A stretch of 64,000 bases of DNA from Rossellomorea arthrocnemi (GCF_904424705.1 NZ_CAJGBF010000001.1:186001-250000), one strand, 5' to 3'; positions 52,724 to 62,416 are shown, counted from the first letter of the stretch. The notes: generated by a model not told the origin, from the sequence alone. Numbers and translations are program-made.

Positions 52724-53596
52724 TTATTTTCCTAATACCTTTTCTGGATCTTGGGGGATGAAGTACCACAATTCATCCTGACCGAGTCTTCCTTCGCCGG
52801 GAAGTTCCGAGGATTCCATCTGTTTCATGGCGTGTGAATAATGGTTGTATAGCTCTTTCAAGTCTTTTTCTTGGATGTTCCATTCTAGGTATGGAGATAC
52901 GGTATCGAGCAATTCAAGGATTTTCCCATAATTGTTCTGTTCCAGGAGCTTATCAGCAGCGGCCTTGATCACTTTCTGCTGACGTTTATTCCGTCCCTCG
53001 TCCCCCATCGGGTCCTGCTTTCTCATTCTGACATAGGCGAGTGCTTCATCCGGAGAAAGTGTCAGTTCTCCCTTTGCAAAGTGGTATCCATCAAAGGTGA
53101 ATGCCAGTTTATTGTCAATGGTCAGTTCGCCGATTTCTTTGATGACTTCTTCAAACCCGTTCATATTTACTTTTGCGTAGTAATCGATTTGAATGTCCAG
53201 GAGTTGTTGAACGGTCTGGACGGTGAGGGTGGTCCCTCCATACGTGTAGGTATGGTTCAATTTGGTGCTTTCATCGCGGCCAGGGATGGTTACTTTGGTA
53301 TCCCTGGGGAGACTGACTACCTTAGTTTTATCAGACGTTGGATCGATTTCGACCACCATCATGACGTCCGGCCGTCCTTTATCATGTGGACGTTCATCGA
53401 CTCCCATCAGCAGGATGTGAATCGTATCGTCAGGGGCAGATTCTTTATTGTCGTCCTGTTCATCAGGTACGTGAATCGGTTCATATGTCTCATCGAAAAA
53501 AGCCCCCACCTTTGAAAAAACAAAGAACAGAAGGCCTCCAGATAAGACGGTCAATCCAATCAGGAGCGTGATGCCCACTTTCCATTTTTCATTCAT
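52724..53596 (-). CDS. LytR-CpsA-Psr (LCP) family protein
   Basis: A 290-residue protein with an N-terminal membrane helix at about 4-27 and a conserved LCP domain (TIHILLMGVDERPHDKGRPDVMMVVEIDP, VSLPRDTKVTIPG and RMRKQDPMGDEGRNKRQQ). LCP proteins attach teichoic acids or other polymers to peptidoglycan at the outer face of the membrane. The ATG after GAGGAG was chosen over one 21 bases earlier, which overlaps the deacetylase stop. Linked to a polysaccharide deacetylase, so a wall-polymer function is likely. Confidence 0.88.
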   Translation of the reverse strand: MNEKWKVGITLLIGLTVLSGGLLFFVFSKVGAFFDETYEPIHVPDEQDDNKESAPDDTIHILLMGVDERPHDKGRPDVMMVVEIDPTSDKTKVVSLPRDTKVTIPGRDESTKLNHTYTYGGTTLTVQTVQQLLDIQIDYYAKVNMNGFEEVIKEIGELTIDNKLAFTFDGYHFAKGELTLSPDEALAYVRMRKQDPMGDEGRNKRQQKVIKAAADKLLEQNNYGKILELLDTVSPYLEWNIQEKDLKELYNHYSHAMKQMESSELPGEGRLGQDELWYFIPQDPEKVLGK

Positions 53597-53616
53597 TGTT
53601 CGCCACTCCTCTTTCA

Positions 53617-54567
53617 TTAAAATGTCACAGTATCCATTTGTCCGGTAATCGATTTCATGTCGTACCCCTTTTCCGTCAGATCGATAAGAAGCTCCTCCAA
53701 ATACTCGAGAGTCACATCTTTTTCATGAAGCAGAATGATTTTCGGTGAATGCTTATAGGGAAAAGAATGGATTTGTTCCAGAACATTAGGAACGTACTCA
53801 TGGCTGTTCAGCCTCCAATCTTCGCTGTCGATGTTCCAGTCCCACATGTTAAATCCTGCATCGGCAACGGCTTCCAGGTATGCAGGTGTCATATTCGGCA
53901 CCGATCCATAAGGGACTCTGATCAAATGACTGTGTATGCCGGTGATGGTTTCCAGGGTCTTTTGTCCCTGTTTCATTTCACCGACGACCGTTTGACTAGA
54001 TTGATAGAATATCCCCGCATTGTGGGTCACACCGTGCATGCCGACTGCATGGCCTTCTGCCGCCATATCCTTTACAGCGTCTCTGAATTTCCTCATATTC
54101 GGTTCCAGCATAAAAAATGTCGCCTTGGCATCGTATTGTTCCAGGATATTTAAGATGGCTTCGGTATTTTCATTGGGTCCGTCATCAAATGTGAGGTAAA
54201 CCGAATGTTCCTCTTGAACACTTGGTTCTTCCTGATCTTGATCAGTCTCTGATGATTCCTCTTCCACAGGTGGATCGACTGTGGATGGTGCCTGTCCATC
54301 AACCGGTACTGAATCGATATGTTCATCTGTCTCTTCCACTTGATCAGGAGTATCCTCGTTCCTCTCTTTCACATCCTCAGTAGGCTTTGCGACAGGTGGC
54401 TGTTCTCCCGTTTCCTTTGCGATTATCTTTTCTACGCTTTCCTGCCCATCATTACTTTTCGCTTCGCCTATATCCATCACCCAAATGGTCGATACTAGGA
54501 TGAAGAGGGCCGACATCAGCGCTAATGTCATCCGTACACTTTTCTTTAATCTTCTTTTGCTCCGCAT
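53617..54567 (-). CDS. Polysaccharide deacetylase
   Basis: A 316-residue protein with a signal or anchor helix, a Pro/Glu/Thr-rich spacer of about 90 residues and a NodB domain. Motifs: VYLTFDDGPNENTE (motif 1), HGVTHN (metal His pair), RVPYGSVP, DWNIDSEDW and a closing ILLHEKD. It removes acetyl groups from peptidoglycan or another amino-sugar polymer outside the cell. The start follows GGAGGAAAGGTG. It forms an operon with the LCP gene, whose start lies 20 bases beyond its stop. Confidence 0.9.
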   Translation of the reverse strand: MRSKRRLKKSVRMTLALMSALFILVSTIWVMDIGEAKSNDGQESVEKIIAKETGEQPPVAKPTEDVKERNEDTPDQVEETDEHIDSVPVDGQAPSTVDPPVEEESSETDQDQEEPSVQEEHSVYLTFDDGPNENTEAILNILEQYDAKATFFMLEPNMRKFRDAVKDMAAEGHAVGMHGVTHNAGIFYQSSQTVVGEMKQGQKTLETITGIHSHLIRVPYGSVPNMTPAYLEAVADAGFNMWDWNIDSEDWRLNSHEYVPNVLEQIHSFPYKHSPKIILLHEKDVTLEYLEELLIDLTEKGYDMKSITGQMDTVTF

Positions 54568-54740
54568 GTTTTCACCTTTCCTCCGGCTGTTTTGTTCTAT
54601 TTTCATCGTAAGAGAATACAGGAGAGAAAGGGTGACTAGGCGGTTACAATGACGCTGCGAAATTTGTTACTTTCTTGTTACTTTTGTCGAATGAATTTAC
54701 ACTATACTATTGAAAGCATTTGGTAGGATGTGAAAAATAG

Positions 54741-55982
54741 ATGAAAAAAATGATCGTTCTTTTGAGCGGAGTTCTGCTGGTCACCAGTGGCTGTTCCTTA
54801 TTTCAATCCAACTCTTCCTTAATGAAGCCGCCGGCACTTCCTGTCGAGCAGCAGGAGTTGAAGCAGGCCATCCAAGGCTTTGTCCCTCCACAGGCGGAGT
54901 GGCTCTCGCCAAACGATGACAAAACCTCAGACAGAATCATGAAAACGGATCTGGATGAAGATGGGGAAAAAGAGTTGATCGTCTTTTACCGTCTCCCCGA
55001 GGAAACTTCTCAAATGGAAGGGATTGTCCTGGAGAATAAAGAAGGCAAATGGACGAAGGTGGCTGGGATCGACAATATCGGAAGGGAATTGATGAAGGTC
55101 GAAGCATCTGATCTGAACGGGGACGGCACGAAAGAGCTCCTGATCGGTTTTTCCTATGCGGCAGAAGCGTCTGACTCTGCCCTCGTCATTTATGATGTTG
55201 AAGGCAAAAAGCCGACCAAGCTTTTCGAATCCCAGTACAGCGCCTTCTTTTCTGAAGATTATGATGAAGATGGTCATGAAGAGCTGCTGCTATCTTCTTT
55301 GGTACCGAATCAAGAGCATATCGTCACCCTTTACTCTTTTCCAAAAGGAAAACCTGAGAAGGTGGATGAACTGAAGCTCGATCCTTATGTTTATCCTTAC
55401 TATAACTCGGCATCCGGCTACGTCACCCCGTCCGTCAAAGGGGCGATATTTGATTCCACTGTCGGTGCCCATTCCTCGACTTCTTTCATCGTCGGGGTGA
55501 AAAACAGGAAGCTTACAGAACTCGTTCCAAAGGAATTCAAAGATAAATTATTCCGGGCCACTTCCGCAAACAGTGAAGACAAAAATGGGGACGGCATTTT
55601 GGAATTCCCCCTCCTGATCGAGGCGAACCAGGACAAACCATATGTGGACATGCCGTTCATTCATGAATACTATCAATTATCAGATGACGGCAAACCGCAA
55701 TTCACCCTTCGTTCCTATCAGAACGATCCGTATCAGTATGAACTGGTGCTGCCGGAAGAATGGCCCTCTGTCAAAATTGTGACCTCCGACGGACGGAGAT
55801 ATGTTAAATTCCTTTCGAAGGACGACGGTTCCCTCCTTTTTAATGTGTTTGTTGCGGATAAAGACAAAAAGGATTCCCTCGAAGGATGGAATGTCCTGAT
55901 GGAAAGTAACCAATACGTTTACTTGACGAAATCACCGGCGTCTGAATTCAAGAAGTATGTTCATTTATTGTCTTCTGAATAA
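54741..55982 (+). CDS. Lipoprotein with VCBS/FG-GAP-like calcium repeats
   Basis: A 413-residue lipoprotein (lipobox TSGC). It contains four acidic loops that match the D-x-[DN]-x-DG-x-x-E pattern of FG-GAP or dockerin-like calcium sites: DLDEDGEKELIVFY, DLNGDGTKELLIGF, DYDEDGHEELLLSS and DKNGDGILEFPLL. Between them lie beta strands, suggesting a partial propeller. It sits 36 bases before a two-component operon on the same strand, so it may be part of the signalling unit. The function is unknown. Confidence 0.75.
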   Translation: MKKMIVLLSGVLLVTSGCSLFQSNSSLMKPPALPVEQQELKQAIQGFVPPQAEWLSPNDDKTSDRIMKTDLDEDGEKELIVFYRLPEETSQMEGIVLENKEGKWTKVAGIDNIGRELMKVEASDLNGDGTKELLIGFSYAAEASDSALVIYDVEGKKPTKLFESQYSAFFSEDYDEDGHEELLLSSLVPNQEHIVTLYSFPKGKPEKVDELKLDPYVYPYYNSASGYVTPSVKGAIFDSTVGAHSSTSFIVGVKNRKLTELVPKEFKDKLFRATSANSEDKNGDGILEFPLLIEANQDKPYVDMPFIHEYYQLSDDGKPQFTLRSYQNDPYQYELVLPEEWPSVKIVTSDGRRYVKFLSKDDGSLLFNVFVADKDKKDSLEGWNVLMESNQYVYLTKSPASEFKKYVHLLSSE

Positions 55983-56032
55983 GGTACCGGAAAGAGCCTT
56001 ACTTTTATCAATATGAAATGCAGGTGTTAAGA

Positions 56033-56737
56033 TTGAAGCGAATCATGATCATTGAAGATGAAGAGTCCATCAGGGGCTTCATTGAAATCAATTTGAAACG
56101 GTATGGATACAGTGTGCTGCAGGCAGACAATGCAGAGTCTGGCATCGAGCAGTTGAAGCAGCAGGAGAGCCCTGTCGATATCGTTCTTCTCGATGTGATG
56201 CTGCCGGGAATGAACGGATTTGATGCATGCAAAAAAATCCGGGAATGGAACCGATCCATCGGCATCATCATGTTGACCGCGAAGGTACAGGAGATGGACA
56301 AAGTACATGGTTTGATGAACGGGGCGGATGATTACATGTCGAAGCCCTTCAGTCCGAATGAATTAATCGCCCGGATTGAAGCATTGTTGAGGAGGATCCG
56401 TCCTTCCCAGCCGGAAGTGAAGGCCCCGCCTGTTTTCCTTGATGAAAGCAGGCGCCTCCTGACGGTGAAGGGGAAAGATATCGAACTGTCCCCGGTGGAA
56501 TATGATCTGATCAGCACCATCCTGAAAGCAAGCGGGAAGGCCATCAGCCGTCATGATCTGCTGGACCGGGTTTGGGGGATCAATTATATGGGTGATCCGA
56601 AAATCGTCGATGTGAACATCAGGCGGATCCGGAGGAAAATCGAAGAAGATCCCTCCGCTCCCCGTTATTTGTTGACAGTGTGGGGTTATGGATACCGCTG
56701 GGATGAATCCGGAGAAGGAAAGCACAATGGGAATTAG
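56033..56737 (+). CDS. OmpR-family response regulator
   Basis: A 234-residue regulator. Receiver motifs: IMIIEDEESIRGFIE, IVLLDVMLPGMNG and DYMSKPFSPNELIARI. DNA-binding domain: IELSPVEYDLISTILKA, KIVDVNIRRIRRKI and YLLTVWGYGYRW. The TTG start was chosen because CAGGTG lies 6 bases upstream; an ATG 15 bases earlier has none. It overlaps the kinase gene by 11 bases. Confidence 0.9.
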   Translation: MKRIMIIEDEESIRGFIEINLKRYGYSVLQADNAESGIEQLKQQESPVDIVLLDVMLPGMNGFDACKKIREWNRSIGIIMLTAKVQEMDKVHGLMNGADDYMSKPFSPNELIARIEALLRRIRPSQPEVKAPPVFLDESRRLLTVKGKDIELSPVEYDLISTILKASGKAISRHDLLDRVWGINYMGDPKIVDVNIRRIRRKIEEDPSAPRYLLTVWGYGYRWDESGEGKHNGN

Positions 56738-58124
56738 ACGGCGTATACTCATGCAGAATCTGACGCTGATCACGATGACGATCCTTTTGTTCCTGGGTAT
56801 CGTCGCTTCAGGCATTTATCATTATTATTACAACGGGACGGCTGAAATCCTGCAAAATCATGCAGAGAACTCTGCCTCATTCGCGAAGCGCTATAGTCAT
56901 TTATCCTCGTACAATTTACGGGAAAATCTGCAGGAACTTCAGAGCAATTTCTCCATTGATCAGGCCGAGACGCAAATATTGAGCGGAAACGGGAGGGTGC
57001 TGTCGTCTTCCAACGGATTCATTCCAGGAGAAAAGCAGGACACCCCTGACGTAAAGGATGCCTTTTCAAAAGGGAAAGGCACCTGGTTCGGCACAAACAA
57101 AAAAACAGGGGAACGCATTCTCGCCGTTTCGGTCCCATTGGAATCCGGTGATCAAACCATCGGCATCCTGCGCTTTATCACATCGGTCGAAGGCTTGGAT
57201 GATAACTTCCGTACGATCTTGATCACTCTTTCTGCGATCGGAATCGGGATCCTCGGGATTGTTTTTGTCGTCAGTACCTTTTTTTCCCGGATGATCACGG
57301 AACCCGTCATTGAATTGACGACTGTCTCGAATCGTATGGCAGAAGGTGACCTGGAAGCGAGGGTGGATGGACAATATAAAGATGAATTCCATACCCTGAG
57401 TCAGACATTTAATAATATGGGGAAAGAACTCCTAAGGACGGAAAGAATGAAAAATGAGTTCATCTCGTCCGTTTCCCATGAACTCAGGACCCCCCTCACC
57501 TCCATCAAGGGCTGGAGTGAAACTTTACTGACAGGGGATCCCCGGAATGTGGAAGAAACCAAAACAGGACTTTCCATCATCACGAAAGAAACCGACAGAC
57601 TGATCGACATGGTGGAGGAACTCCTTGATTTCTCCCGCTATCAGAATGGTACGTTTGAAATCAACCCGTCTCCGTTTTATTTTGATCAGCTTGTGAAAGA
57701 AGTCATATTACAGCTTGATAAAAAGCGCAAGCAAAAAGAACAGGAAATCATCCTGATCCATGATGAACCCCTGGAACTGGTGGCTGATCAGAATCGGATC
57801 CGGCAGGTGCTTCTTAATCTGATCGAGAACGCCATCAAGTATTCCGGTACAAACAGCACCATCACCGTTCGATATTTGAAGGGAGAAAATGACCTGACCG
57901 TCGAAGTAGAAGACGAGGGAGAAGGAATTGAAGAAGAGCACCTCCGACATGTCTCCACCCTGTTCTATAAAGCCAATGAGAACACAGAGGGCGTCGGACT
58001 TGGACTCGCCATCTGCAAACAAATCATTGAACACCATGATGGGTCGCTCTTCATCAGAAGTAATAAACACGAAGGGACCACGGTTGGATTCAGCATACCT
58101 CTGTTGAATCACAGAAGAGGTTAA
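56727..58124 (+). CDS. Membrane sensor histidine kinase with HAMP
   Basis: A 465-residue kinase. It has membrane helices at about 10-30 and 165-185 with a 130-residue outer domain (dCache- or sCache-like order FSIDQAETQILSGNGRVL), HAMP (SRMITEPVIELTTVSNRMAE), HisKA (FISSVSHELRTPLTSIKG) and HATPase_c (NLIENAIKYSG, VEDEGEGI, GVGLGLAICKQI). It pairs with the regulator just upstream. The lipoprotein gene in front may supply the signal. The regulon is unknown. Confidence 0.88.
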   Translation: MGIRRRILMQNLTLITMTILLFLGIVASGIYHYYYNGTAEILQNHAENSASFAKRYSHLSSYNLRENLQELQSNFSIDQAETQILSGNGRVLSSSNGFIPGEKQDTPDVKDAFSKGKGTWFGTNKKTGERILAVSVPLESGDQTIGILRFITSVEGLDDNFRTILITLSAIGIGILGIVFVVSTFFSRMITEPVIELTTVSNRMAEGDLEARVDGQYKDEFHTLSQTFNNMGKELLRTERMKNEFISSVSHELRTPLTSIKGWSETLLTGDPRNVEETKTGLSIITKETDRLIDMVEELLDFSRYQNGTFEINPSPFYFDQLVKEVILQLDKKRKQKEQEIILIHDEPLELVADQNRIRQVLLNLIENAIKYSGTNSTITVRYLKGENDLTVEVEDEGEGIEEEHLRHVSTLFYKANENTEGVGLGLAICKQIIEHHDGSLFIRSNKHEGTTVGFSIPLLNHRRG

Positions 58125-58162
58125 TAGTATGGAAAGGATAATCGTGAACATCCCACAGACAT

Positions 58163-58214
58163 GCAGAAAAAGATGTGTTGATTCATCATGAAAGATCAAC
58201 ACATCTTTTTCTGC
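58163..58214. terminator. Very long bidirectional hairpin terminator
   Basis: A perfect 20-base stem starting GCAGAAAAAGATGTGTTGAT with a 12-base loop, between convergent genes. Confidence 0.9.
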
Positions 58215-58228
58215 CTTAGAGACAGGTC

Positions 58229-59947
58229 TCAGGGTTCTTGTGCGGTGTCCCACTCTTCCTTCAACTCCCCCAGAGACTGCTGTCGATTCTCCCTGTCATC
58301 ACTGACCGCTCGCAATGCCACCTCGTACAATCCCTCGCTCAATCGCCATTTACCGAAGGAGCGGTCCTTCTCTCCGCCAAACAGTGCAAAAGCCGTTGCT
58401 CCCATCACGTACACATTTGTGATTTCATCGATTTCGGAACCTTGCTGGAATTCCTCCGGTGACATGAAGCGTGACGAGCCCCACATCCTGCCCATTGTAT
58501 TGATAAAAGGGCGTCTCGAATACAGATCGATGTCGCAGATCAACGTCTTCTCGTTTGAAAAATCATACAGAATACTGCCGTCATAGAAGTCGATGGCTAC
58601 ATACCCTTTTTCTATCACATGGATATGAAAGTCAAGGATGTCACGGAAGACCTTCATTCTTGAGTGATCCGGCATCTGCAGAAATGTCTCCCTTGAAAGG
58701 GGATACATCTTCCCCATGCACTTCCCGTCTGTCCATTCAAAAATGGCGGCAAACCCACCGCCGACTTCCTCCCCGCGAATCAATTTCACTAAATGGGGAT
58801 GCGCCAGATTTTCATAGACTTCAACACTGGCCTTCAACTCTGCGACCGCCTCTTCAGGTTTTCCGGCATACCTTGCTGTCGGGGCACCGGCAAATTTAAT
58901 GAAAATGTTCCCGTCGCCACTCTTTACCCCGAAGCCAATATTGCCCGAGTCCTGATCGTCATATACCTTGAAGACCTTCCCATATTCATTGATAAAAGTG
59001 AAGTCGAAAGGTGACTTTAACTTGTACGGAATCTGATCGATGTATTGGATATAAAAGTCTTCCAAATACCACGTCGGCACCGGATTTTTCATCCCGTCAA
59101 ACCAGCCCAGCACTTCCTTCGCCTGATCCGTCATGAAGGCTATTTCCTCTTCCCCAAACATTATCGCCCATGGAATGGACGACAGCATATTGCTGCTGAT
59201 GTAAAAGGTCATGAGCTTGAAGAACTCTTCAGGCGGTCGTCCGTTGAAGTAGCCGTTCAGCTGTCCCGTGGCAAAATGGGGGCTCACCGAAGCACTGAAG
59301 GCGATGCGGTTGAACTCTTCCCACGGATCACCAAAGTCGTGCCGGTTGAAATCGATGACGGATAAATCTCCAGCATTTGAAATGACCATATTCCCCACAT
59401 GATAATCCCCATGATGGAAGGTCTGTGGCCTCCCCTTCAGGAGATGTCTGTTTGCCTCTATGTATGTAAGAATGGATTCACCCCCCTCTATCTTTAGGGG
59501 ACATTCGTGATACTGATTGATTTTCTTATCTACTTTACGATTAAACTTCGCTTCCCACTTCTCTTCATGGGGATGTGCAGGAATGGAGTGAATTTCCCTG
59601 AGATAGCGTCCCGACTTCACCCCGAGCTCATATTGTTCAGTATCCGTCAACTTAGGCAGCATCTCTGCAGCATCTTCCCCCTCACACCATGTAAAGAGCG
59701 TATAAACACTTTTACCATCGTCACTCGTCCCGAATTCCAGGGGCACAGACATCGGTATGCCCGTTTCGGCCAACCGCTTCATCGCTTCAAACTCTCTTTT
59801 TTTACTTTCATATTCGGAACGCTCCGCTGTACGGAGCAGCAGTCTTTCCCCGGTGTCCGTTTTAATCGAATATTTCTTATCACCCGACCAGCCTTTGGTG
59901 ATCGGTTCGATCGTTTTAAATAGATAGTCCGTTTTGATATCATTCAT
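58229..59947 (-). CDS. Fusion of an APH-type phosphotransferase and a protein-kinase-like domain
   Basis: A 572-residue two-kinase protein. The N-terminal half (about 1-280) is an APH/choline-kinase fold with HHGDYHVGN (catalytic Asp) and VIDFNRHDFGD (metal Asp). The C-terminal half (about 310-570) resembles a Ser/Thr kinase: IFIKF lysine strand, HPHLVKL, YVAIDFYDGSIL at the catalytic loop, ICDIDLYS at the DFG position and GSSRFMSPEEF at the APE position. The HRD motif is AID, so activity is uncertain. The start follows GGAGGT. No signal peptide. Confidence 0.75.
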   Translation of the reverse strand: MNDIKTDYLFKTIEPITKGWSGDKKYSIKTDTGERLLLRTAERSEYESKKREFEAMKRLAETGIPMSVPLEFGTSDDGKSVYTLFTWCEGEDAAEMLPKLTDTEQYELGVKSGRYLREIHSIPAHPHEEKWEAKFNRKVDKKINQYHECPLKIEGGESILTYIEANRHLLKGRPQTFHHGDYHVGNMVISNAGDLSVIDFNRHDFGDPWEEFNRIAFSASVSPHFATGQLNGYFNGRPPEEFFKLMTFYISSNMLSSIPWAIMFGEEEIAFMTDQAKEVLGWFDGMKNPVPTWYLEDFYIQYIDQIPYKLKSPFDFTFINEYGKVFKVYDDQDSGNIGFGVKSGDGNIFIKFAGAPTARYAGKPEEAVAELKASVEVYENLAHPHLVKLIRGEEVGGGFAAIFEWTDGKCMGKMYPLSRETFLQMPDHSRMKVFRDILDFHIHVIEKGYVAIDFYDGSILYDFSNEKTLICDIDLYSRRPFINTMGRMWGSSRFMSPEEFQQGSEIDEITNVYVMGATAFALFGGEKDRSFGKWRLSEGLYEVALRAVSDDRENRQQSLGELKEEWDTAQEP

Positions 59948-60163
59948 GGCAAGACCTCCATTGAGCCGTGAACCCATGGCTCAGTTATTAGTGATGTCAA
60001 AAAATTAGAAGCGATCCTGATTTCACCAATGGAAAATAAGAAATAGAAATCCTCGTGATAGTTTACGTTCTCAGTAGCTTACTATTTTCCGAGTGAAATT
60101 CAGGTTTCTGTGAAAAGAAGGCACATTCCCGGAGCATAAGAACCGTCCCCTTGCTCCTACGAA

Positions 60164-60505
60164 TTAGATTACTTCCTCAACAATGGATTCTCCTTCGCTT
60201 TGTTCAAGGTCCAGCCATTTCCATCTCTCATGCAGCCTTATTCTGCCATCCGAAAGAATTTCAGGGATGGATGTACATTGACCTCCCCTTATAGCATGTT
60301 GAACGTTTACATGGTTGTATCTAAACGTTAAGCTGCCATCTTCTTTCACGATGCCAATCAGCGTTCCTTTCATAATTTCTCCGCCACTATATGTTGCTGA
60401 AAGGATATTCCCCTCTTGCTTATATTCAAAATAGGTTTTGGATGAAACTTCTCCATTCGTCGTATTTTCAATGGATACAAATATTCGGCCATCGTAATTT
60501 ATCAT
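60164..60505 (-). CDS. Small beta-rich protein, annotated elsewhere as N-acetylglutamate synthase-like
   Basis: A 113-residue soluble protein made of short beta strands: [55 protein letters not shown] and [16 protein letters not shown]. Relatives in Bacillus often carry the label N-acetylglutamate synthase, but no GNAT or kinase fold is visible, so this label looks unsupported. The ATG after AAGGGGGA was chosen over an upstream one. Monocistronic. Confidence 0.65.
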   Translation of the reverse strand: MINYDGRIFVSIENTTNGEVSSKTYFEYKQEGNILSATYSGGEIMKGTLIGIVKEDGSLTFRYNHVNVQHAIRGGQCTSIPEILSDGRIRLHERWKWLDLEQSEGESIVEEVI

Positions 60506-60792
60506 GAAGAATCCCCCTTTAGTTTCATGTTTCAAGAAACAGTACTGACCTGCAGCACGCTCTGTGAATGGTTAAACCGTATGACGAGTGTGGAGTGAAT
60601 CCCTTGGCTGAGATATAAAAAATGGATCCTGATAAAACTTTCGCTTATTGAGCAATTTGAATAAACCTTATTTTACCAACAGATCATTCAGAAATATATA
60701 GGGACAAATTAACTTTTTATATCAAAAGGATATTTCTGTTATGTTAAAATAACCCAAGTAATGCATTTTCAAAAAGGATTGGAGCTGTAAGA

Positions 60793-61407
60793 ATGAAGAA
60801 AAGGAAAAAAATGATGGCGGCAGCCTTATTAGCTGTTCTATTCATCACATTGTCTGCTTGTAGCGGTTCAACGGATAATACTGCTTCTAACCAGTCTGAT
60901 TCCGAAAATAAACCGGAAAGCACAGCCGCGTCTGACAGTCATGTGAAAGCAGATCAGACGACTGAATCTGTGGAAACCGCAACTCAAGACAGCAGGAAGG
61001 AAAGTCCCGGACAAGATCAATCCGTAACGAAGATAGAAGGAAGAAAAACAGAATTTGTGGAAAAACTGGACAACATCCAAAAAGAACTCGATGCCATGCC
61101 TGAAAAGAAGGATTCGGATAAAGGCGTCACAAACGCCATGAAAAGCTACTACGGGGTGTCTTACGAAAAGTATGACGATGCACTGAATGAGATTTATGCC
61201 CTTCTGAAAAAAGAGCTGTCTAAAGACGTTATGAAGGAGTTAAAGGCGGAACAATTAAAATGGATTGAACAGAAAGAAGAAAAAGCCGAGAAAGAAAGAC
61301 TGAAATATGAAGGCGGGACGTTTGAAAATGTGGCATGGTATATTTCTTTATATAAGTCCACGAAGGATAGATGTTATGAATTGGTGAATGAGTATATGAC
61401 GGATTAA
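60793..61407 (+). CDS. LprI/DUF1311-type lipoprotein
   Basis: A 204-residue lipoprotein with lipobox LSAC, a Ser/Glu/Thr-rich spacer to about residue 80, and a C-terminal DUF1311 (lysozyme-inhibitor LprI-like) region: DALNEIYALLKKELSKDVMKELK, QLKWIEQKEEKAEKE, GGTFENVAWY and TKDRCYELVNEY. Relatives bind lysozyme or muramyl targets; the function in Bacillus is unclear. The single C-terminal cysteine is of note. The start follows GGATTGGAG. Confidence 0.8.
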   Translation: MKKRKKMMAAALLAVLFITLSACSGSTDNTASNQSDSENKPESTAASDSHVKADQTTESVETATQDSRKESPGQDQSVTKIEGRKTEFVEKLDNIQKELDAMPEKKDSDKGVTNAMKSYYGVSYEKYDDALNEIYALLKKELSKDVMKELKAEQLKWIEQKEEKAEKERLKYEGGTFENVAWYISLYKSTKDRCYELVNEYMTD

Positions 61408-61442
61408 CTTTGCGAGGTTCATTCAAATTCTTCTTGATAAAC

Positions 61443-61477
61443 AACGAAGGGGAAGCCATGTTGGCTTCCCCTTCGTT
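61443..61477 (+). terminator. Terminator of the LprI-like gene
   Basis: A perfect 16-base stem AACGAAGGGGAAGCCA / TGGCTTCCCCTTCGTT with a 3-base loop and T-rich tail. Confidence 0.9.
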
Positions 61478-61558
61478 TATTTTCTCCATCCCCTTCAAAA
61501 CGTGAAACCGCCACAGGGTGCGGCAGCCCTTTATTTCGAACTAAGTCACTAATAAGCA

Positions 61559-62128
61559 TTAAAAAATAACTTTCCTATCTCTCTCATCTTTCAATATTTC
61601 CACTGCTTCCCGGAAGCGTTGGGAGTGAATGATTTCCCGTTCACGTAAAAAGCGCAGTCCATCATTCAGGTCGGGGTCATCGCTCATATTGATGATCCAC
61701 TGATAAGTGGCTCTTGCTTTTTCTTCTGCAGCAATGTCTTCATAAAGGTCTGCAATCGGGTCACCCTTTGCCTGGATATAGGAAGCGGTAAAGGGAACAC
61801 CTGCAGCATTTTGATAAAAAATCGCATTGTCGTGATTCACATAGTTCGCATCGAGACCTGCGTCTTTCATTTGCTGAGGTGTTGCATCCTTGACGAGCTT
61901 ATATACCATCGTTGCAATCATTTCTAAATGAGCGAATTCTTCTGTGCCAATGTCCGTCAGTAAGCCTATTACCTTATCGGGAATCGTGTAACGCTGGTTC
62001 AAATATCTCAAGGCTGCAGCAAGCTCTCCATCAGCTCCGCCATACTGTTCGATCAGAAACTTAGCAAGCTTTGGATTACATGTACTGACCCTTACTGGAT
62101 ATTGAAGTTTTTTCTCATATACCCACAT
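61559..62128 (-). CDS. cotJC: Spore coat protein CotJC (manganese-catalase-like)
   Basis: A 189-residue ferritin-like protein with the manganese-catalase fold. Candidate metal ligands are Glu in GADGELAAALRYL, Glu and His in GTEEFAHLEMIATM, Glu in AAEEKARATYQ and His in EREIIHSQRF. It is the third gene of the classic cotJABC operon, and the protein is deposited in the inner spore coat, where it probably detoxifies peroxide. Expected sigma-E control, though no clear sigma-E promoter was confirmed. Confidence 0.92.
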   Translation of the reverse strand: MWVYEKKLQYPVRVSTCNPKLAKFLIEQYGGADGELAAALRYLNQRYTIPDKVIGLLTDIGTEEFAHLEMIATMVYKLVKDATPQQMKDAGLDANYVNHDNAIFYQNAAGVPFTASYIQAKGDPIADLYEDIAAEEKARATYQWIINMSDDPDLNDGLRFLREREIIHSQRFREAVEILKDERDRKVIF

Positions 62129-62155
62129 ATCGTCTATCCTCTCCTTTATTCCGAA

Positions 62156-62416
62156 TTAGACTTGCCATGGCCAAGGGGCATCTTTCCAGTCCCACGGATA
62201 GTTGGAATAGCTGTACCCAAACCCGGTTAAGGGACCGAATTCCTTTTCGAATTTCTTTTTGATCTTTTTTCTCATCTGCACAAATTCGTTGTACTGTTTG
62301 ATGGCATCATAATCTTCGGGATGAGTGTCCAGATACAAGGTAAGGTCGACAATGACGAAATCGACTGCCTGAAGTTCTTCCATGACTTCATAATAATGAG
62401 CGGGAAGCTGCTTCAT
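62156..62416 (-). CDS. cotJB: Spore coat protein CotJB
   Basis: An 86-residue protein beginning KQLPAHYYEVMEELQAVDFV and containing DLTLYLDTHPEDYDAIKQYN, followed by a basic helix and an aromatic tail (YSNYPWDWKDAPWPWQV). These are the marks of CotJB, a small partner of CotJA and CotJC. Its start overlaps the cotJA stop by one base, and cotJC follows after 27 bases. Confidence 0.92.
   Translation of the reverse strand: MKQLPAHYYEVMEELQAVDFVIVDLTLYLDTHPEDYDAIKQYNEFVQMRKKIKKKFEKEFGPLTGFGYSYSNYPWDWKDAPWPWQV

Noticed and set aside
60164..60505. N-acetylglutamate synthase function
   Set aside because: The label is common for relatives, but no acetyltransferase or amino-acid kinase motif is visible in 113 residues.
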